This document shows, piece by piece, positions 9,979 to 19,756 of a DNA stretch of 64,000 nucleotides (the stretch's first letter is position 1; each line of letters begins with the position of its first letter). A model generated the notes under the pieces. It searched no databases, had not been told where the DNA came from, and saw only the letters and a program-made list of their open reading frames with translations. The position numbers and the translations under genes were made by a program. Where the stretch lies: NCBI GenBank assembly GCA_043820985.1, contig JBDRDH010000063.1, positions 1 to 64,000 of the forward strand, given 5' to 3'. The DNA is from JAAYXS01 sp043820985 (GTDB lineage: Bacteria > Planctomycetota > Phycisphaerae > UBA1845 > Fen-1342).

Positions 9979-10512
9979 ATGGCGATCGAGTTTCACTGCG
10001 ACCACTGTGGAAAAATGATCCGGGCTGGCGATGAACATGCCGGCAAGCGCGGCCAGTGCCCGCACTGTCACAACAGCGTCTACATCCCCACCCCCTCGGA
10101 CCAGATCGAAATCCTCGACCTCGCTCCACTTGACCAGTCTGATGAAGAACGCCAGCGCCGACTACTGGACGAAGGTCGCGACCTGGCGCATAACATCATG
10201 CACGACCGCGATACGGGGGCCGTGCCCGAACCTCCGCCGGCACGCATAGCCGATTCCGACAACCTGCCGATCGGCGATGCCCGATTGGCCAAGGCGATGA
10301 TGGAAGACCTGATTATCCGTTATGCCCAGCACATGGCCCAGGGTGACCTGACCCAGGCGCAGGAGTTGGCCACGGAAATCCGCGCCGATTTACCGCTCGC
10401 CGAGGAAGTCATGCAGGCCTTGATGCTCGATGAAATTCCACCCGAACAACTGGCCAGTATTCCGCGCCCCGTGCTGGTCGGTTTTTTCCGCCAGCTCCGC
10501 GAAAAGAAATAA
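9979..10512 (+). CDS. Zinc-ribbon protein of unknown function
   Basis: The 177-aa protein starts with a CDHCG...CPHCH zinc ribbon (residues 8-32) of the type common in planctomycete conserved proteins. An acidic linker and a helical C-terminal half follow. The C-terminal half (LAKAMMEDLIIRYAQHMAQG onward) ends in PVLVGFFRQLREKK. An AAAGGGG ribosome-binding site precedes the ATG. The role is unknown; the ribbon could bind RNA, DNA or protein. No membrane segment or signal peptide is visible, so it is probably cytoplasmic. Confidence 0.8.
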   Translation: MAIEFHCDHCGKMIRAGDEHAGKRGQCPHCHNSVYIPTPSDQIEILDLAPLDQSDEERQRRLLDEGRDLAHNIMHDRDTGAVPEPPPARIADSDNLPIGDARLAKAMMEDLIIRYAQHMAQGDLTQAQELATEIRADLPLAEEVMQALMLDEIPPEQLASIPRPVLVGFFRQLREKK

Positions 10513-10660
10513 TCCGAGCCCACCCCCACTGCCACGTTCGGCTCAACCCACCTCCACCGGCGTGGCCAGGGCCGGGAGGAGTTGAGCAAACCCACGCCGT
10601 CTCTCGGCATTTCTTGTGCCTTCGTGCCTTCGTGGTAGACGACACCGCGAGGAATGTGAG

Positions 10661-11833
10661 TCAGGCCAGGCGGGCGCGCAAGTTATCAAGCACATTCATG
10701 AAGTTGATAAATGAGTCGTATGGTGAATCGTAGGGATTGAACCGACGGCGGTAATCGCCATCCACGAACTGCTTCGTACACATGTAATAGAAATGATCTG
10801 ACGTTTGCAGTCGGCGCCAGTTTTCCAGGATGACTTCATCACCACTTTGTTTAACCTGGGCTTCCAGGCGATAAAGCTGGTGCAGCGCGTTGGACTGCAT
10901 GGCATTACCCAGCCAGGCGGATACGTCCCGTTCGGTTTCCGCCCAGGAGATCATGTGGGGCACGTCAAACTCGCCCTGGCCGGGATAGGCCGCGGCACAC
11001 TCACTGGGAGTCTTGAAGTCACTGTTCGGCAGTCGCAGAATCCGCGCGGGCAAGTGCCGTAGAAAATCGAAAATGCCCGTCTCCGCCTGGTGACGTTCAC
11101 CGAAGGTCTCGTAGTCCATGAACAGATTCACGACGTGCTCGTCTTCATTCACTTCGTGAATCCAGCGCGCGAACTTCTCGGCGGTCAACGGCCATTCCCG
11201 CCATTGTTGGTTGCCAAAGTGGGCGGTGATGTGATCCGAGAGGCGATAGTTCTTCAACAACAGGGACACGTCCGGACTACCGGGTGGATTGTACAAATAA
11301 GCCGGTGAATGGTAGCCCAGCAGATGATCGGCGCCCTCGCACAAAATCACCCGATAACCCAGCTCGGCGACCACCCGCGCCAGGGTGTTGTTATAGATCA
11401 GCTCCGTGTTGCGGAACGCCCGCGGCGACTGGCTAAACAGCTCCTCCACCAAGGCCCGCTGCCGTTCGACCTGGGCGACAAATTCTTCCGGCGAGTAGAT
11501 GAAACTTAACGAATGGTGGTACGTTTCAGCCAGGAACTCAACCGCGCCCGTCGCGGCCAGGCGCTGGAAGGACTCCAACACGTCCGGCGCATAGTCCCGC
11601 ATCTGCTCGAGGGCGACTCCGGACAAGCTGAAAGCCAGGCGAAAGCGCCCCCCGTGGCGCGCGATCAAATCCGCGATGAGCGCGTTAGTCGGCAGATAAC
11701 AGGTTTGTGCCACCTTGCCGAGCAGTTCGCGATTTTTCTCCGTATCGAAATATTCCGAGCCCCGTTCGAATACGCTGAAGCGCCGCAACCTGAACGGCTG
11801 ATGTACCTGGAAGTATATGCATATAGATGCCAT
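10661..11833 (-). CDS. Glycoside hydrolase family 57 (alpha-amylase / alpha-glucan enzyme)
   Basis: The 390-aa protein begins with MASICIYFQVHQPFRLRRF, the diagnostic GH57 N-terminus. Later GH57 regions are FRNTELIYNN, with the likely catalytic Glu, and VNLFMDYETFGERH, with the likely catalytic Asp. Family members hydrolyse or rearrange alpha-1,4-glucans. The gene lies 9 bases downstream of a GT4/GT5-like glycosyltransferase and is surely co-transcribed with it. This pairing points to glycogen or another intracellular alpha-glucan. No signal peptide is visible. Whether it hydrolyses or transfers cannot be told from sequence alone. Confidence 0.92.
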   Translation of the reverse strand: MASICIYFQVHQPFRLRRFSVFERGSEYFDTEKNRELLGKVAQTCYLPTNALIADLIARHGGRFRLAFSLSGVALEQMRDYAPDVLESFQRLAATGAVEFLAETYHHSLSFIYSPEEFVAQVERQRALVEELFSQSPRAFRNTELIYNNTLARVVAELGYRVILCEGADHLLGYHSPAYLYNPPGSPDVSLLLKNYRLSDHITAHFGNQQWREWPLTAEKFARWIHEVNEDEHVVNLFMDYETFGERHQAETGIFDFLRHLPARILRLPNSDFKTPSECAAAYPGQGEFDVPHMISWAETERDVSAWLGNAMQSNALHQLYRLEAQVKQSGDEVILENWRRLQTSDHFYYMCTKQFVDGDYRRRFNPYDSPYDSFINFMNVLDNLRARLA

Positions 11834-11842
11834 TGATACCCG

Positions 11843-13216
11843 CTAATCCTGCCGGCCGGCAACAGCCTTTTCGTAGATCCGCAAGCAGTTACGGGCCGAA
11901 TCGGTCCAACAAAGGCGGCGAACCTCGATATTGCCATGATCGCGCAGCGTGGCTTGCAGTGGTGGGTGCCTCAAGACCGCGATGATTTTGTTGGCCATTT
12001 CGTCCACATCCCAGAAATCCACTTTCAGGGCATGGGTCAGAATCTCGGACACGCCACTCTGTTTGGAAATCAGCACCGGCACGTCGTTCGCCAGGGCTTC
12101 CAGGGGAGCAATGCCGAAGGGCTCGGAAACCGATGGCATCACATATAAGTCCGCCATGCGGAATACTCGCCGTACATCGTCACCCCGCAGAAAGCCGGTA
12201 AAGAGCACCTTCTCGCCCAGGCCCATTTCGGCGGCCAGGTTCATCATGTCACGCGCCAGGTCTCCGCTGCCGGCCATCACGAAGCGCACATTGTCCATGA
12301 TCTCGAGGACCCGCTTGGCGGCCGCCAGGAAGTATTCCGGTCCCTTCTGCATGGTGATGCGGCCCAGAAAGAGTACGATCTTCTCATCGCGGGCGATGGG
12401 CGGCAGGGCGCGCGGAGTTGAGTCGCCAAAATCGTCAATGGCGTTATAGACCACATCCACCTTGCGCGGTTCAGGACCATAATGCTGGAGAACTATGTTC
12501 CGCGTCAGGTGGCTGACACAGATTACCCGCGTGGCCCGCTGGATCCCCGCCCGCTCAATATCGTAGATCTGCTGATTTACATGAACGCCGGAACGGTCGA
12601 ACTCCGTCGAGTGCACATGCACAACCAGCGGTTTGCCAGTCAGATCGGCTACGGCGATGCCCGCCAGGTAAGTCATCCAGTCATGGGCGTGAATGAGGTC
12701 GAAACTCTCAATGCCGGCCAACTGGGCCGCCAGGCCGGCGTAGCGTTGAATTTCAATAAACAAGTCACCCGTATAATCCCCACCCGGGCCACTTTCCGGC
12801 TTGGTTGCCTTGGACTGCTCCCCAGGGGGGCGGGCGGATGGCGCCCCTTGACTACCGCCCGGGCCGGAGACCTTTTTCGCCTGGGGTACTGACTGCTCCC
12901 CGGCCGCGGCCTCCGGCGCGGCAGGCGTGACATACGGACGCAGATTGGAGTCGACCGCCCAGAATTTGGCATGCATTAACTGCCGCAGCGCCGCCCCAGC
13001 CACGTCGAGTGCTCCCGGGGTACTGGTCGTGGAAAGTGGCGTGGCGGGAGACAGCAAGCGCACATGGCTGGAATGCGTGGTCTCGATCGGCCGCGGCAGC
13101 ACGAACAGCACCTCGACATCAAGACTATCCAGACCGCGGGTCAGACCATAGCAGGCCGTCCCCAAACCACCGCTGATGTAGGGCGGGAATTCCCACCCTA
13201 ACATGAAGATCCTCAT
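11843..13216 (-). CDS. Glycosyltransferase, glycogen-synthase-like (GT4/GT5 fold)
   Basis: This is a 457-aa GT-B enzyme. The N-terminus MRIFMLGWEFPPYISGGLG carries the glycine-rich motif that binds the nucleotide-sugar in starch/glycogen synthases. The C-terminal half has LFLGRITMQKGPEYFLAA and VMPSVSEPFGIAPLEALA, the EX7E-type donor-binding region. A roughly 70-residue low-complexity insert rich in Pro, Gly and Ala (about residues 85-155) is unusual. The ATG at 13216 has a GAGG site; an upstream in-frame start would add an unlikely Gly-rich tail. It heads an operon with the GH57 gene and probably builds alpha-glucan from ADP- or UDP-glucose. Confidence 0.9.
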   Translation of the reverse strand: MRIFMLGWEFPPYISGGLGTACYGLTRGLDSLDVEVLFVLPRPIETTHSSHVRLLSPATPLSTTSTPGALDVAGAALRQLMHAKFWAVDSNLRPYVTPAAPEAAAGEQSVPQAKKVSGPGGSQGAPSARPPGEQSKATKPESGPGGDYTGDLFIEIQRYAGLAAQLAGIESFDLIHAHDWMTYLAGIAVADLTGKPLVVHVHSTEFDRSGVHVNQQIYDIERAGIQRATRVICVSHLTRNIVLQHYGPEPRKVDVVYNAIDDFGDSTPRALPPIARDEKIVLFLGRITMQKGPEYFLAAAKRVLEIMDNVRFVMAGSGDLARDMMNLAAEMGLGEKVLFTGFLRGDDVRRVFRMADLYVMPSVSEPFGIAPLEALANDVPVLISKQSGVSEILTHALKVDFWDVDEMANKIIAVLRHPPLQATLRDHGNIEVRRLCWTDSARNCLRIYEKAVAGRQD

Positions 13217-13456
13217 ACCGACCTCGATCCTGGGGACACCGTCGGGCCCCGTACCCCGACCACGTGAGCCACTCACGCTCTCCGTTTCAATAATGATTGG
13301 CAGTCGCGAACACTCGGTGCACTACGACCAGGGCCGAACACACCGAATCTGGAATGTACCGCCGCCGCTGGCTTACTGTCAATGGGATGCTGCGGGTGGG
13401 CGAGTAGAACGCCTTGGTGGGCAGACTTCCAGGCCGCCAGCGGTTATAAAACTCCC

Positions 13457-14356
13457 ATGGCGCAACCGGTCGCGGAAATTCTGCATGACGGTATCCGCCT
13501 CCTGGGCTTCTCACTGGCCGGGGAGGAGACCTACTTCGTCGCGCCCGAGCTGAACCTGGCGTTTGACGTCGGACGCTGCCAGCGCCATGTACTGGCCGTG
13601 GACCACGTCTTCCTGACCCATGGACACATGGACCACGCCGCCGGTATCGCATATTACTTTTCACAGCGGATGTTCATCGACAACGCTCCCGGACACGTCT
13701 ACGCCCCAGAACCGCTCGTCGAACCGTTACACCGACTATTACGCGTCTGGGCCGATATCGACGGGCGCGAGCCACCCGGCAATATCCACCCGGCCATCCC
13801 GGATCAGGATATTCCCCTGCGGCGTGATTTGCTCGTCCGCCCCTTTGTGGTCAATCACCCCTGCCGGCGGCACGACCGCAGTCTGGTGCAGGCCCTGGGT
13901 TTCGCGGCCATCGAGGTGCGCCAAAAGCTGCTGGAAGAATATCGCGATCTTACCGGCCCACAGCTCGTCGAGTTGAAGCGGCAGGGCGTACAGATCACCC
14001 GCCGCATTGAAATCCCGCTGGTGGCCTATTGCGGCGATACCGCGCCCGGCGATTTCCTCGATCTGGATTGCGTCCGCGATAGCAAGATCCTGCTCCTGGA
14101 GTGCACGTTCGTCGAGCCCGATCATCGTACACGGGCCGCGGCGGGCTCCCACATGCATGTCAGCTACCTGCGCGACATCATCCCCCGCCTGAACAACGAG
14201 CGGATCGTGCTGACCCATCTTTCACGCCGAACGTCCCTGACCGACGCCCGCCAACACCTCCGGCGTGAGCTGGGCCCGGTAACCGACGAGCGCATCTCCT
14301 TCCTGATGGAACACCGCCGCCGGCGCCGTCCGCGCAGTGACAAGCCAGAATCCTGA
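13457..14356 (+). CDS. MBL-fold metallohydrolase, RNase Z-like
   Basis: This is a 299-aa metallo-beta-lactamase-fold protein with THGHMDHAAGI (the HxHxDH di-zinc motif), YCGDTAPGDF (the bridging Asp) and VLTHLSRR with the late His. The layout matches the RNase Z / tRNA 3'-endonuclease branch, but the flexible exosite arm is hard to recognise. It could therefore be a ribonuclease or a related hydrolase. The start chosen is the ATG at 13457 (MAQPVAEILHDG); longer in-frame starts add a Trp-rich unlikely extension. It is transcribed divergently from the glycosyltransferase operon. Confidence 0.85.
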   Translation: MAQPVAEILHDGIRLLGFSLAGEETYFVAPELNLAFDVGRCQRHVLAVDHVFLTHGHMDHAAGIAYYFSQRMFIDNAPGHVYAPEPLVEPLHRLLRVWADIDGREPPGNIHPAIPDQDIPLRRDLLVRPFVVNHPCRRHDRSLVQALGFAAIEVRQKLLEEYRDLTGPQLVELKRQGVQITRRIEIPLVAYCGDTAPGDFLDLDCVRDSKILLLECTFVEPDHRTRAAAGSHMHVSYLRDIIPRLNNERIVLTHLSRRTSLTDARQHLRRELGPVTDERISFLMEHRRRRRPRSDKPES

Positions 14357-14498
14357 GGAGCAGCACCGGCAACCTTTCCACCAACCATCCTGCACCCTGG
14401 CAGCCCATTGGCCATATAATGTTTTGCCCCGTTAAGTGGTGGTCTCTTCAGCGGGCTGGGGACTCTCCCTGACCGGACCTGACACGCAAGGAGCAAGC

Positions 14499-16703
14499 AT
14501 GTCGTCTCGACTCTGCGATTCGAGAATAAAAACGCTGTTGACCGGCCTGGCGCTGGTTCTGAGCAGTCTGTCGATGGCCTTTGCCGATCCGACACAGGCC
14601 GCCACACAGTCCAATGACCGGTTACAAACCGGTCCCACAATTTCAGATGACCGGGTACAAACCGGTCCCACAGTTGCCCCACCCCCTGGCGAGCTGCGCG
14701 AGGAAGTCCGCCAGATGATCGCCGGTGCCCGCGACCGCGTATTTCCAGCTCTGGTGAACATCGACGTTATCACCGTGCAATACTGGGGTGGCAAGGAACG
14801 CAAGGGCGGCTCGACTGGCAGCGGCACTATCATTTCCCCCGAGGGTTACATCGTCACCAACCAGCACGTCACCGACAACGGCAAAAAGTTCAAGGTCCGC
14901 CTGGCGGATAAACAGGAGATCAACGCCGAAATGGTCGGCGAGGATCCACTCACCGACCTGGCCGTGCTCAAACTCAACCTGGCTGAGTTGGCCCGCGGAA
15001 CCGAACTGCCCGTGGCCCACTTCGGCGACTCCGAAAAACTCCAGATCGGCGATTATGTCATGTCCATGGGCTCACCCTTCGCCCTCTCCCGCTCGGTCAC
15101 CCTGGGAATTGTCTCCAATACCGACCGCGTATTCGGTGGCGAGTTCGGCGGCGACGATCTGGAGGAGATGGAGCTGGAATGGGGCCAGCGCACCGGCCTG
15201 TTCACCCGTTGGATCCAGCACGACGCCGCCATCAATCCCGGAAATAGCGGCGGCCCGCTGGTAAACCTCAACGGCGAAATCGTCGGCGTCAACGAACTCG
15301 GCCAGTCATCCATCGGCTTCGCGATTCCCAGCAACCTGGCCAAGCGCGTCGTGGCCGAGCTGATCGCCCACGGCGAAGTGCCGCGCAGCTATATCGGCGT
15401 GAGCTTCAAATCCATCAAAAAAACCGGTTTGGACGCGGGTGTGCTGATCAATTCCGTGGTGGCGGACGGGCCGGCGGAACGGGCCGGGCTCCAGGCCGGC
15501 GACGTGGTCCTGAGCATCGACGGCACGGCTGTCACCGTCCGTTACCCGGAAGAGGTCCCACCACTACTGAAACAAATCGCCACACTACCCATTGGTGGTT
15601 CTATCCGGTTCCAGGTTCAGCGCGACGGCCAGCCCCTGGCGGATGAGATCACGGTCACCACTGAAGTTTTACAGAAGGACAAGGGCGACGAGGCGGCCTT
15701 GCGCGCCTGGGGCCTGACGGTCATGGAAATCACCGAGAAAATGGCCCGCGAACGACGCCTGGACAACACCGCCGGCGTGCTCATGAGCAGTGTGCGTTCC
15801 GGGGGACCAGCTCAACTGGCAGAACCACCAATACACTATGGTGACGTCTTACGTGCCATCGACGGCCAGCCGGTCACCGACCTGCCAACCCTCATCCGAC
15901 GTTACCAGCAGACCATGGAACGCGAGCCATTGCCGGAGTTCCTGCTGATCGAATTCGATCGTCGCGGTAAAAACCACGTAACGCTGCTCAAACCCAAGCC
16001 CGATGAGATGGAGGATCCGCCGCGCGAGGTGCGCAAATCCTGGATCGGTATCGCCACCCAGCCTGTCCTGCGCAAGCTGGCCGAGAAACTGGGCTATCCC
16101 GACATACAAGGCTACCGCATTACGCGCGTCTACCCCCGTACCCTGGCGGCCAGCGGCGACCTGCTAGTCGGCGATGTAATCCTCAAACTCAACGGCGAGC
16201 CACTGCGTTTGCGCGGCATGCAGGATGCGGGACAACTATCCCGGTTGGTACGTCGGCTGGAGATCGGCGAACTGGCAACCTTGACGCTATTGCGCGATGG
16301 GCAGGAACTAGATGTCAAAGTAGAGTTGGAGCCGACGCGACTATCACCAGAGGAGGCCCGGCGCGATCGCAACGAGGACTTCGAGCTCACCGTCCGCGAA
16401 CTGACCTTCTTCGACCGCGACGAGAATCGCTGGGATGAGGATGTGCGCGGCGTACTGGTGGAGCAGGTGGAAGGCGCCGGCTGGGCCGGGCTGGGCGGCA
16501 TCAACGCAGGCGATTTGATCCAGCGCATTCAGGATCAACCCATCCAGGGCCTGAAAAGCTACCGCCGGGTTATGAAGAACATCGCGAAAGAGCAACCCGA
16601 GCGGCTGGTGATGGTGGTGTTGCGCGGGGTGAAAACACACTTCCAGTACATCGAACCCGACTGGAAGCCAACGGCCGACGACAACGACGGCGATAAGGAG
16701 TAA
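14499..16703 (+). CDS. HtrA/DegP-family serine protease with multiple PDZ domains
   Basis: This is a 734-aa exported protease. The signal peptide ends near SMAFADPTQAA, and the ATG has an AAGGAG site. The trypsin-like domain contains TNQHVTD (His), DPLTDLAVLKL (Asp) and NPGNSGGPLV (Ser), so the triad is complete. It is followed by at least three PDZ-like units, longer than ordinary DegP (about 450-500 aa). The N-terminal linker holds a short repeat, DRLQTGPT / DRVQTGPT. The protein is expected in the periplasm for quality control. The next gene, 3 bases downstream, encodes a dead paralogue, so the two are probably made together. Confidence 0.93.
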   Translation: MSSRLCDSRIKTLLTGLALVLSSLSMAFADPTQAATQSNDRLQTGPTISDDRVQTGPTVAPPPGELREEVRQMIAGARDRVFPALVNIDVITVQYWGGKERKGGSTGSGTIISPEGYIVTNQHVTDNGKKFKVRLADKQEINAEMVGEDPLTDLAVLKLNLAELARGTELPVAHFGDSEKLQIGDYVMSMGSPFALSRSVTLGIVSNTDRVFGGEFGGDDLEEMELEWGQRTGLFTRWIQHDAAINPGNSGGPLVNLNGEIVGVNELGQSSIGFAIPSNLAKRVVAELIAHGEVPRSYIGVSFKSIKKTGLDAGVLINSVVADGPAERAGLQAGDVVLSIDGTAVTVRYPEEVPPLLKQIATLPIGGSIRFQVQRDGQPLADEITVTTEVLQKDKGDEAALRAWGLTVMEITEKMARERRLDNTAGVLMSSVRSGGPAQLAEPPIHYGDVLRAIDGQPVTDLPTLIRRYQQTMEREPLPEFLLIEFDRRGKNHVTLLKPKPDEMEDPPREVRKSWIGIATQPVLRKLAEKLGYPDIQGYRITRVYPRTLAASGDLLVGDVILKLNGEPLRLRGMQDAGQLSRLVRRLEIGELATLTLLRDGQELDVKVELEPTRLSPEEARRDRNEDFELTVRELTFFDRDENRWDEDVRGVLVEQVEGAGWAGLGGINAGDLIQRIQDQPIQGLKSYRRVMKNIAKEQPERLVMVVLRGVKTHFQYIEPDWKPTADDNDGDKE

Positions 16704-16706
16704 AAC

Positions 16707-17543
16707 ATGACGCGATTTACGCGACCACCTGGCTGGCTGGTGATACTGGCACTCGGCGGGGCAATGCTGGTGGCCACTACTCCCACCCAGGCCGAGCATG
16801 ATCGCCTGTATAAAGCCCTGATCGAACGAGTCGATCCAGCCCTGGTAACGGTTAAATTTGTGCTCAAGACTCAGGGTTCGTATGGCGGTTACGACTCGGA
16901 AACCGAAATTGTCGGTACGATGATCAAGCCCGAGGGGCTGGTGCTCTGTGCCGGTCGGGCCCTGGGGGGCATGAGTTGGAGTGGCCAGTCCACACCCACT
17001 GACCTCAAAGTGCTTATCGGCGACGATACCGAGGGCTTGCCCGCCAAAGTCATCGCGCGCGACACGGAACTCGGTCTGGCCTGGGTGCGAATCAAGGATG
17101 TTGGTGACAAGAAATTCGACTATGTTGATCTAACCGAAACCACCACGGCCGAGCTGGGAAAACGACTGCTCACTGTCGGACGCATGGGCCGCTTTTTTGA
17201 CCGTGCTCCGCTGGTAACCGAAGGCGTAATGGCCGGTCAGGCATCTAAGCCGCGTTATCTTATTGTCGCCGGCGGTCCGATCGACATGACCGTCGGACTC
17301 CCGGTTTACGGTGCGAATGGAAAAGTAGTCGGTGTCCCAGTAAGTCAGCAGCCGGACGATGAGGACCTCGAGCATAGTAGCGGGCGATCGTATGCCCTGA
17401 TGGGCTCGACGGGCTCAGGTCTGATCCTGCCCGCGCATAAAGTCGTCCAAGCCACCGCACGCGCGCTACAGGTGGCCCAGGAAGACGAGGAAGAAGAAGC
17501 CGAAGCCGAAGCCGAAACTGAGGCGGATCAGGACGACGAATAG
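16707..17543 (+). CDS. Catalytically inactive HtrA-like pseudoprotease
   Basis: The 278-aa protein has an N-terminal signal peptide (LVILALGGAMLVATTPTQA) and a trypsin-like fold that follows the upstream HtrA. The catalytic positions are lost: LVLCAGRALGG stands where the His motif belongs, DTELGLAWVRI resembles the Asp strand, and MTVGLPVYG replaces GNSGGPL. No PDZ domain is present. The C-terminus is strongly acidic (EDEEEEAEAEAE). It lies 3 bases after the HtrA stop, in the same operon, and probably acts as a regulatory or scaffold partner. Its last 16 bases overlap the convergent gene 17528-18706. Confidence 0.8.
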   Translation: MTRFTRPPGWLVILALGGAMLVATTPTQAEHDRLYKALIERVDPALVTVKFVLKTQGSYGGYDSETEIVGTMIKPEGLVLCAGRALGGMSWSGQSTPTDLKVLIGDDTEGLPAKVIARDTELGLAWVRIKDVGDKKFDYVDLTETTTAELGKRLLTVGRMGRFFDRAPLVTEGVMAGQASKPRYLIVAGGPIDMTVGLPVYGANGKVVGVPVSQQPDDEDLEHSSGRSYALMGSTGSGLILPAHKVVQATARALQVAQEDEEEEAEAEAETEADQDDE

Positions 17544-18706
17544 TGCGGCGAATTGGCCGCCAACGAATCGGCCACGGTTTGTTCCGCTTCACGGGCGGCC
17601 CGCGCCAACGCCCGCTGCACGAGTATTAACAGCACTATCCCGGCCACAAGAAAACCAGTTGTTGCACAGCCTCCCAGCCCGGAGAGCCCGCCGATGATAA
17701 GGAAGGCGGGTCCGAAGGCAAACATGCTCGGTGGCAGTGCCCCTGCCGGCAGGGTCGTTACTCCGGCTGGAGCGCTTGGCGTGGTAATCGGTGTCGAGCC
17801 CGAGGGATATGAGTAGTTTACAACCGCGGCAGGCGCGCCGGGGGTCATTGTGACCGATACCGGGACCGTCGCCGGCATGGTGGTCAGGGTGGGGAGAGCC
17901 CGCATCAAGGGAATGAAAAACGCGATGATCATCCAGGCGTATCCGAGCAGCAGGAAGCCACCCGCGACCAGCAGTCCCCAGAATTCGATCTGCGCGAACC
18001 GGACCAGTCCCGGCCGTGGAACTCGGCGCATGAGCCGGCTCATCAACCGCAAGCTGGCGAGCGGCACCAGGAAGTACCCGACGAAGAAAGTCAGCGCGGC
18101 ACCGACCATGAATACCCAGAAGAACATCGGCAACCTGGGGAACGCCGGAACGGCAGTAGTGACGGTGAACTGGCTCACCACAGTTAGCGTCGCCATCAGC
18201 CCGAGGACGATGGGCGCCGGCATGAGCCACAGACCGTAGCGAACGAAGCGCCGGGTGCGAAATCCCCCCGGTCGGGCGGGCGCGGCGGGCTCGTGGATGC
18301 TGAGTTGGAAGAACCCAATCATGGCGATGACAACAGCGCCCAGGCCGAGCGCGGATTGCGCGATCATCGTGAAGGGCACGATCGTTGGCATCCCGGGTCC
18401 GCCGGGCACCGGTGGTGAGATCGCGAAGAAGACTCCCATCATAATGGGTGAGAGCAGGTAGAGGCCAACCGACACGCCGATAGCGATGAGGATTAACAGG
18501 GCGCCGCGGGCGAGCCGGTTCACCCAGCGTGCATCGGCGAAGTGCAGCAGCTCACCGCGCAGCGATGGCCCGACCGGCTGGGCACACTCGGGACAGATTC
18601 CGTTGGCGGGCAGCGTGCGGACGTTGTAGCCGCAACTCAGGCAGAAGGCGTCCACGCAGACGCGACCGTCGGCGTCGATCTTCCCAAGCTCATGCGGGGA
18701 AAGCAC
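17528..18706 (-). CDS. Multi-pass membrane protein with N-terminal zinc ribbon
   Basis: The 392-aa protein opens with a CLSCGYNVRTLPANGICPEC ribbon (residues 23-42), a form common in planctomycete membrane proteins. About six hydrophobic segments follow (ALLILIAIGVSVGLYLL, GLWLMPAPIVLGLMATL, FFWVFMVGAALTFFVGYF, LVAGGFLLLGYAWMIIAFF and two near the C-terminus). A Pro/Thr-rich loop lies near residues 290-325. It begins 3 bases after the stop of 18710-19561, so the two form an operon. The function is unknown. Confidence 0.8.
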   Translation of the reverse strand: MLSPHELGKIDADGRVCVDAFCLSCGYNVRTLPANGICPECAQPVGPSLRGELLHFADARWVNRLARGALLILIAIGVSVGLYLLSPIMMGVFFAISPPVPGGPGMPTIVPFTMIAQSALGLGAVVIAMIGFFQLSIHEPAAPARPGGFRTRRFVRYGLWLMPAPIVLGLMATLTVVSQFTVTTAVPAFPRLPMFFWVFMVGAALTFFVGYFLVPLASLRLMSRLMRRVPRPGLVRFAQIEFWGLLVAGGFLLLGYAWMIIAFFIPLMRALPTLTTMPATVPVSVTMTPGAPAAVVNYSYPSGSTPITTPSAPAGVTTLPAGALPPSMFAFGPAFLIIGGLSGLGGCATTGFLVAGIVLLILVQRALARAAREAEQTVADSLAANSPHYSSS

Positions 18707-18709
18707 GGC

Positions 18710-19561
18710 CTATTCCCGGGTATCGCGGTCCTGGTCTGATACCGCGTCGCCGGTAGCCCGCGGCGCTGCTTCCTCCTGCCCGACCTCGGTTTCGTCCTCC
18801 TCAGACCTGGCCTTGAGCGGATTCTCGAAGCCCTTCTTCTCACACAGCAACGCGACAATCTCTTCAAATTTGGCGATCTTCTGATTGTCGATCCGCAACT
18901 TCTTCTGGCTGCCGCCGACGCGGTAATACAGATCAACCCAGCCCTTGCGATTATAATCGCGCAAGGACACCATGTCGGCGAAGGCGATGCGCTGCCCGCC
19001 ATATGTCAGACCGTCAGCGTCCATGACGGCCCGCAAAGTAGCGGCTCGGTAGGCCCGGTAGAGAAAGAAGAGCGCTACCAATCCGACCACGCCGCCCATG
19101 TAGAATTGCATGCGAATGTCGTCCGCGCTGTGTTCCCACTCAATCCATTCCGTTATCCGTTTATCGACGCGACTGGTCATTGGACTGATCCGGACGATCG
19201 CCAGCCCATAGCGGCTGAGGTAGTATTCGGTATCGACGGCCGTGTCAGTCAAACCCTGACCGGGCTGGTGCTCGCGGCGCGTGCGCGACGGCTCGCCAAA
19301 GGCCGCGTGGACCTGGTCGCGTTTCAGGTCCGTGGTGGCCTTCAGCGCGTCGAAGTCGTCCTGGGTGATGTTCCTGTCGAGGTCGTACGGTCCGTCGATA
19401 TCGCGTTGCCGCAGAACCTGCGCCGCTTGGGCACGGTTCTGATCGTGGTAGCGATACAGACCATCGTACAGGCACCAGAGGCCATAGCCCAGAAAGACCA
19501 GGGTGACGATAAGCCAGTACATGCGATCAGTCTTGGCGGGTCCACTTTCCAGTAAAATCAT
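18710..19561 (-). CDS. Membrane protein of unknown function (PH-like C-terminal region)
   Basis: The 283-aa protein has one N-terminal transmembrane helix (YWLIVTLVFLGYGLWCLYDG), an extracytoplasmic stretch and a second helix (FYMGGVVGLVALFFLYRAY). A C-terminal cytoplasmic region resembles a small PH-like beta domain (ADGLTYGGQRIAFADMVSL) and ends in an acidic tail. An internal ATG at 19522 (MYWLIV) is an equally possible start. It is the first gene of a two-gene operon with the zinc-ribbon membrane protein. No catalytic motif was seen. Confidence 0.75.
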   Translation of the reverse strand: MILLESGPAKTDRMYWLIVTLVFLGYGLWCLYDGLYRYHDQNRAQAAQVLRQRDIDGPYDLDRNITQDDFDALKATTDLKRDQVHAAFGEPSRTRREHQPGQGLTDTAVDTEYYLSRYGLAIVRISPMTSRVDKRITEWIEWEHSADDIRMQFYMGGVVGLVALFFLYRAYRAATLRAVMDADGLTYGGQRIAFADMVSLRDYNRKGWVDLYYRVGGSQKKLRIDNQKIAKFEEIVALLCEKKGFENPLKARSEEDETEVGQEEAAPRATGDAVSDQDRDTRE

Positions 19562-19756
19562 TTGTGCAGGCCCCCATGCGAGGTGCTCCCGGTCAGATAC
19601 CCTCCCGACGAGGGAACGGCCCCTGACCGGATTGTTTTCGGCAATACACGCTTCATGGCCCGTATTATGCCCGAGTAGCCGCCGGCTGTCTGCCCGGAAG
19701 GTTTGAAAAACCGGCCCGGGATGCTAGGCTTCATATTAGTACCAAGGAGAGCAATA

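Noticed and set aside
13287..13664. Minus-strand ORF opposite the MBL gene
   Set aside because: Arg/Pro-rich shadow of the MBL coding sequence, with no protein-like features.
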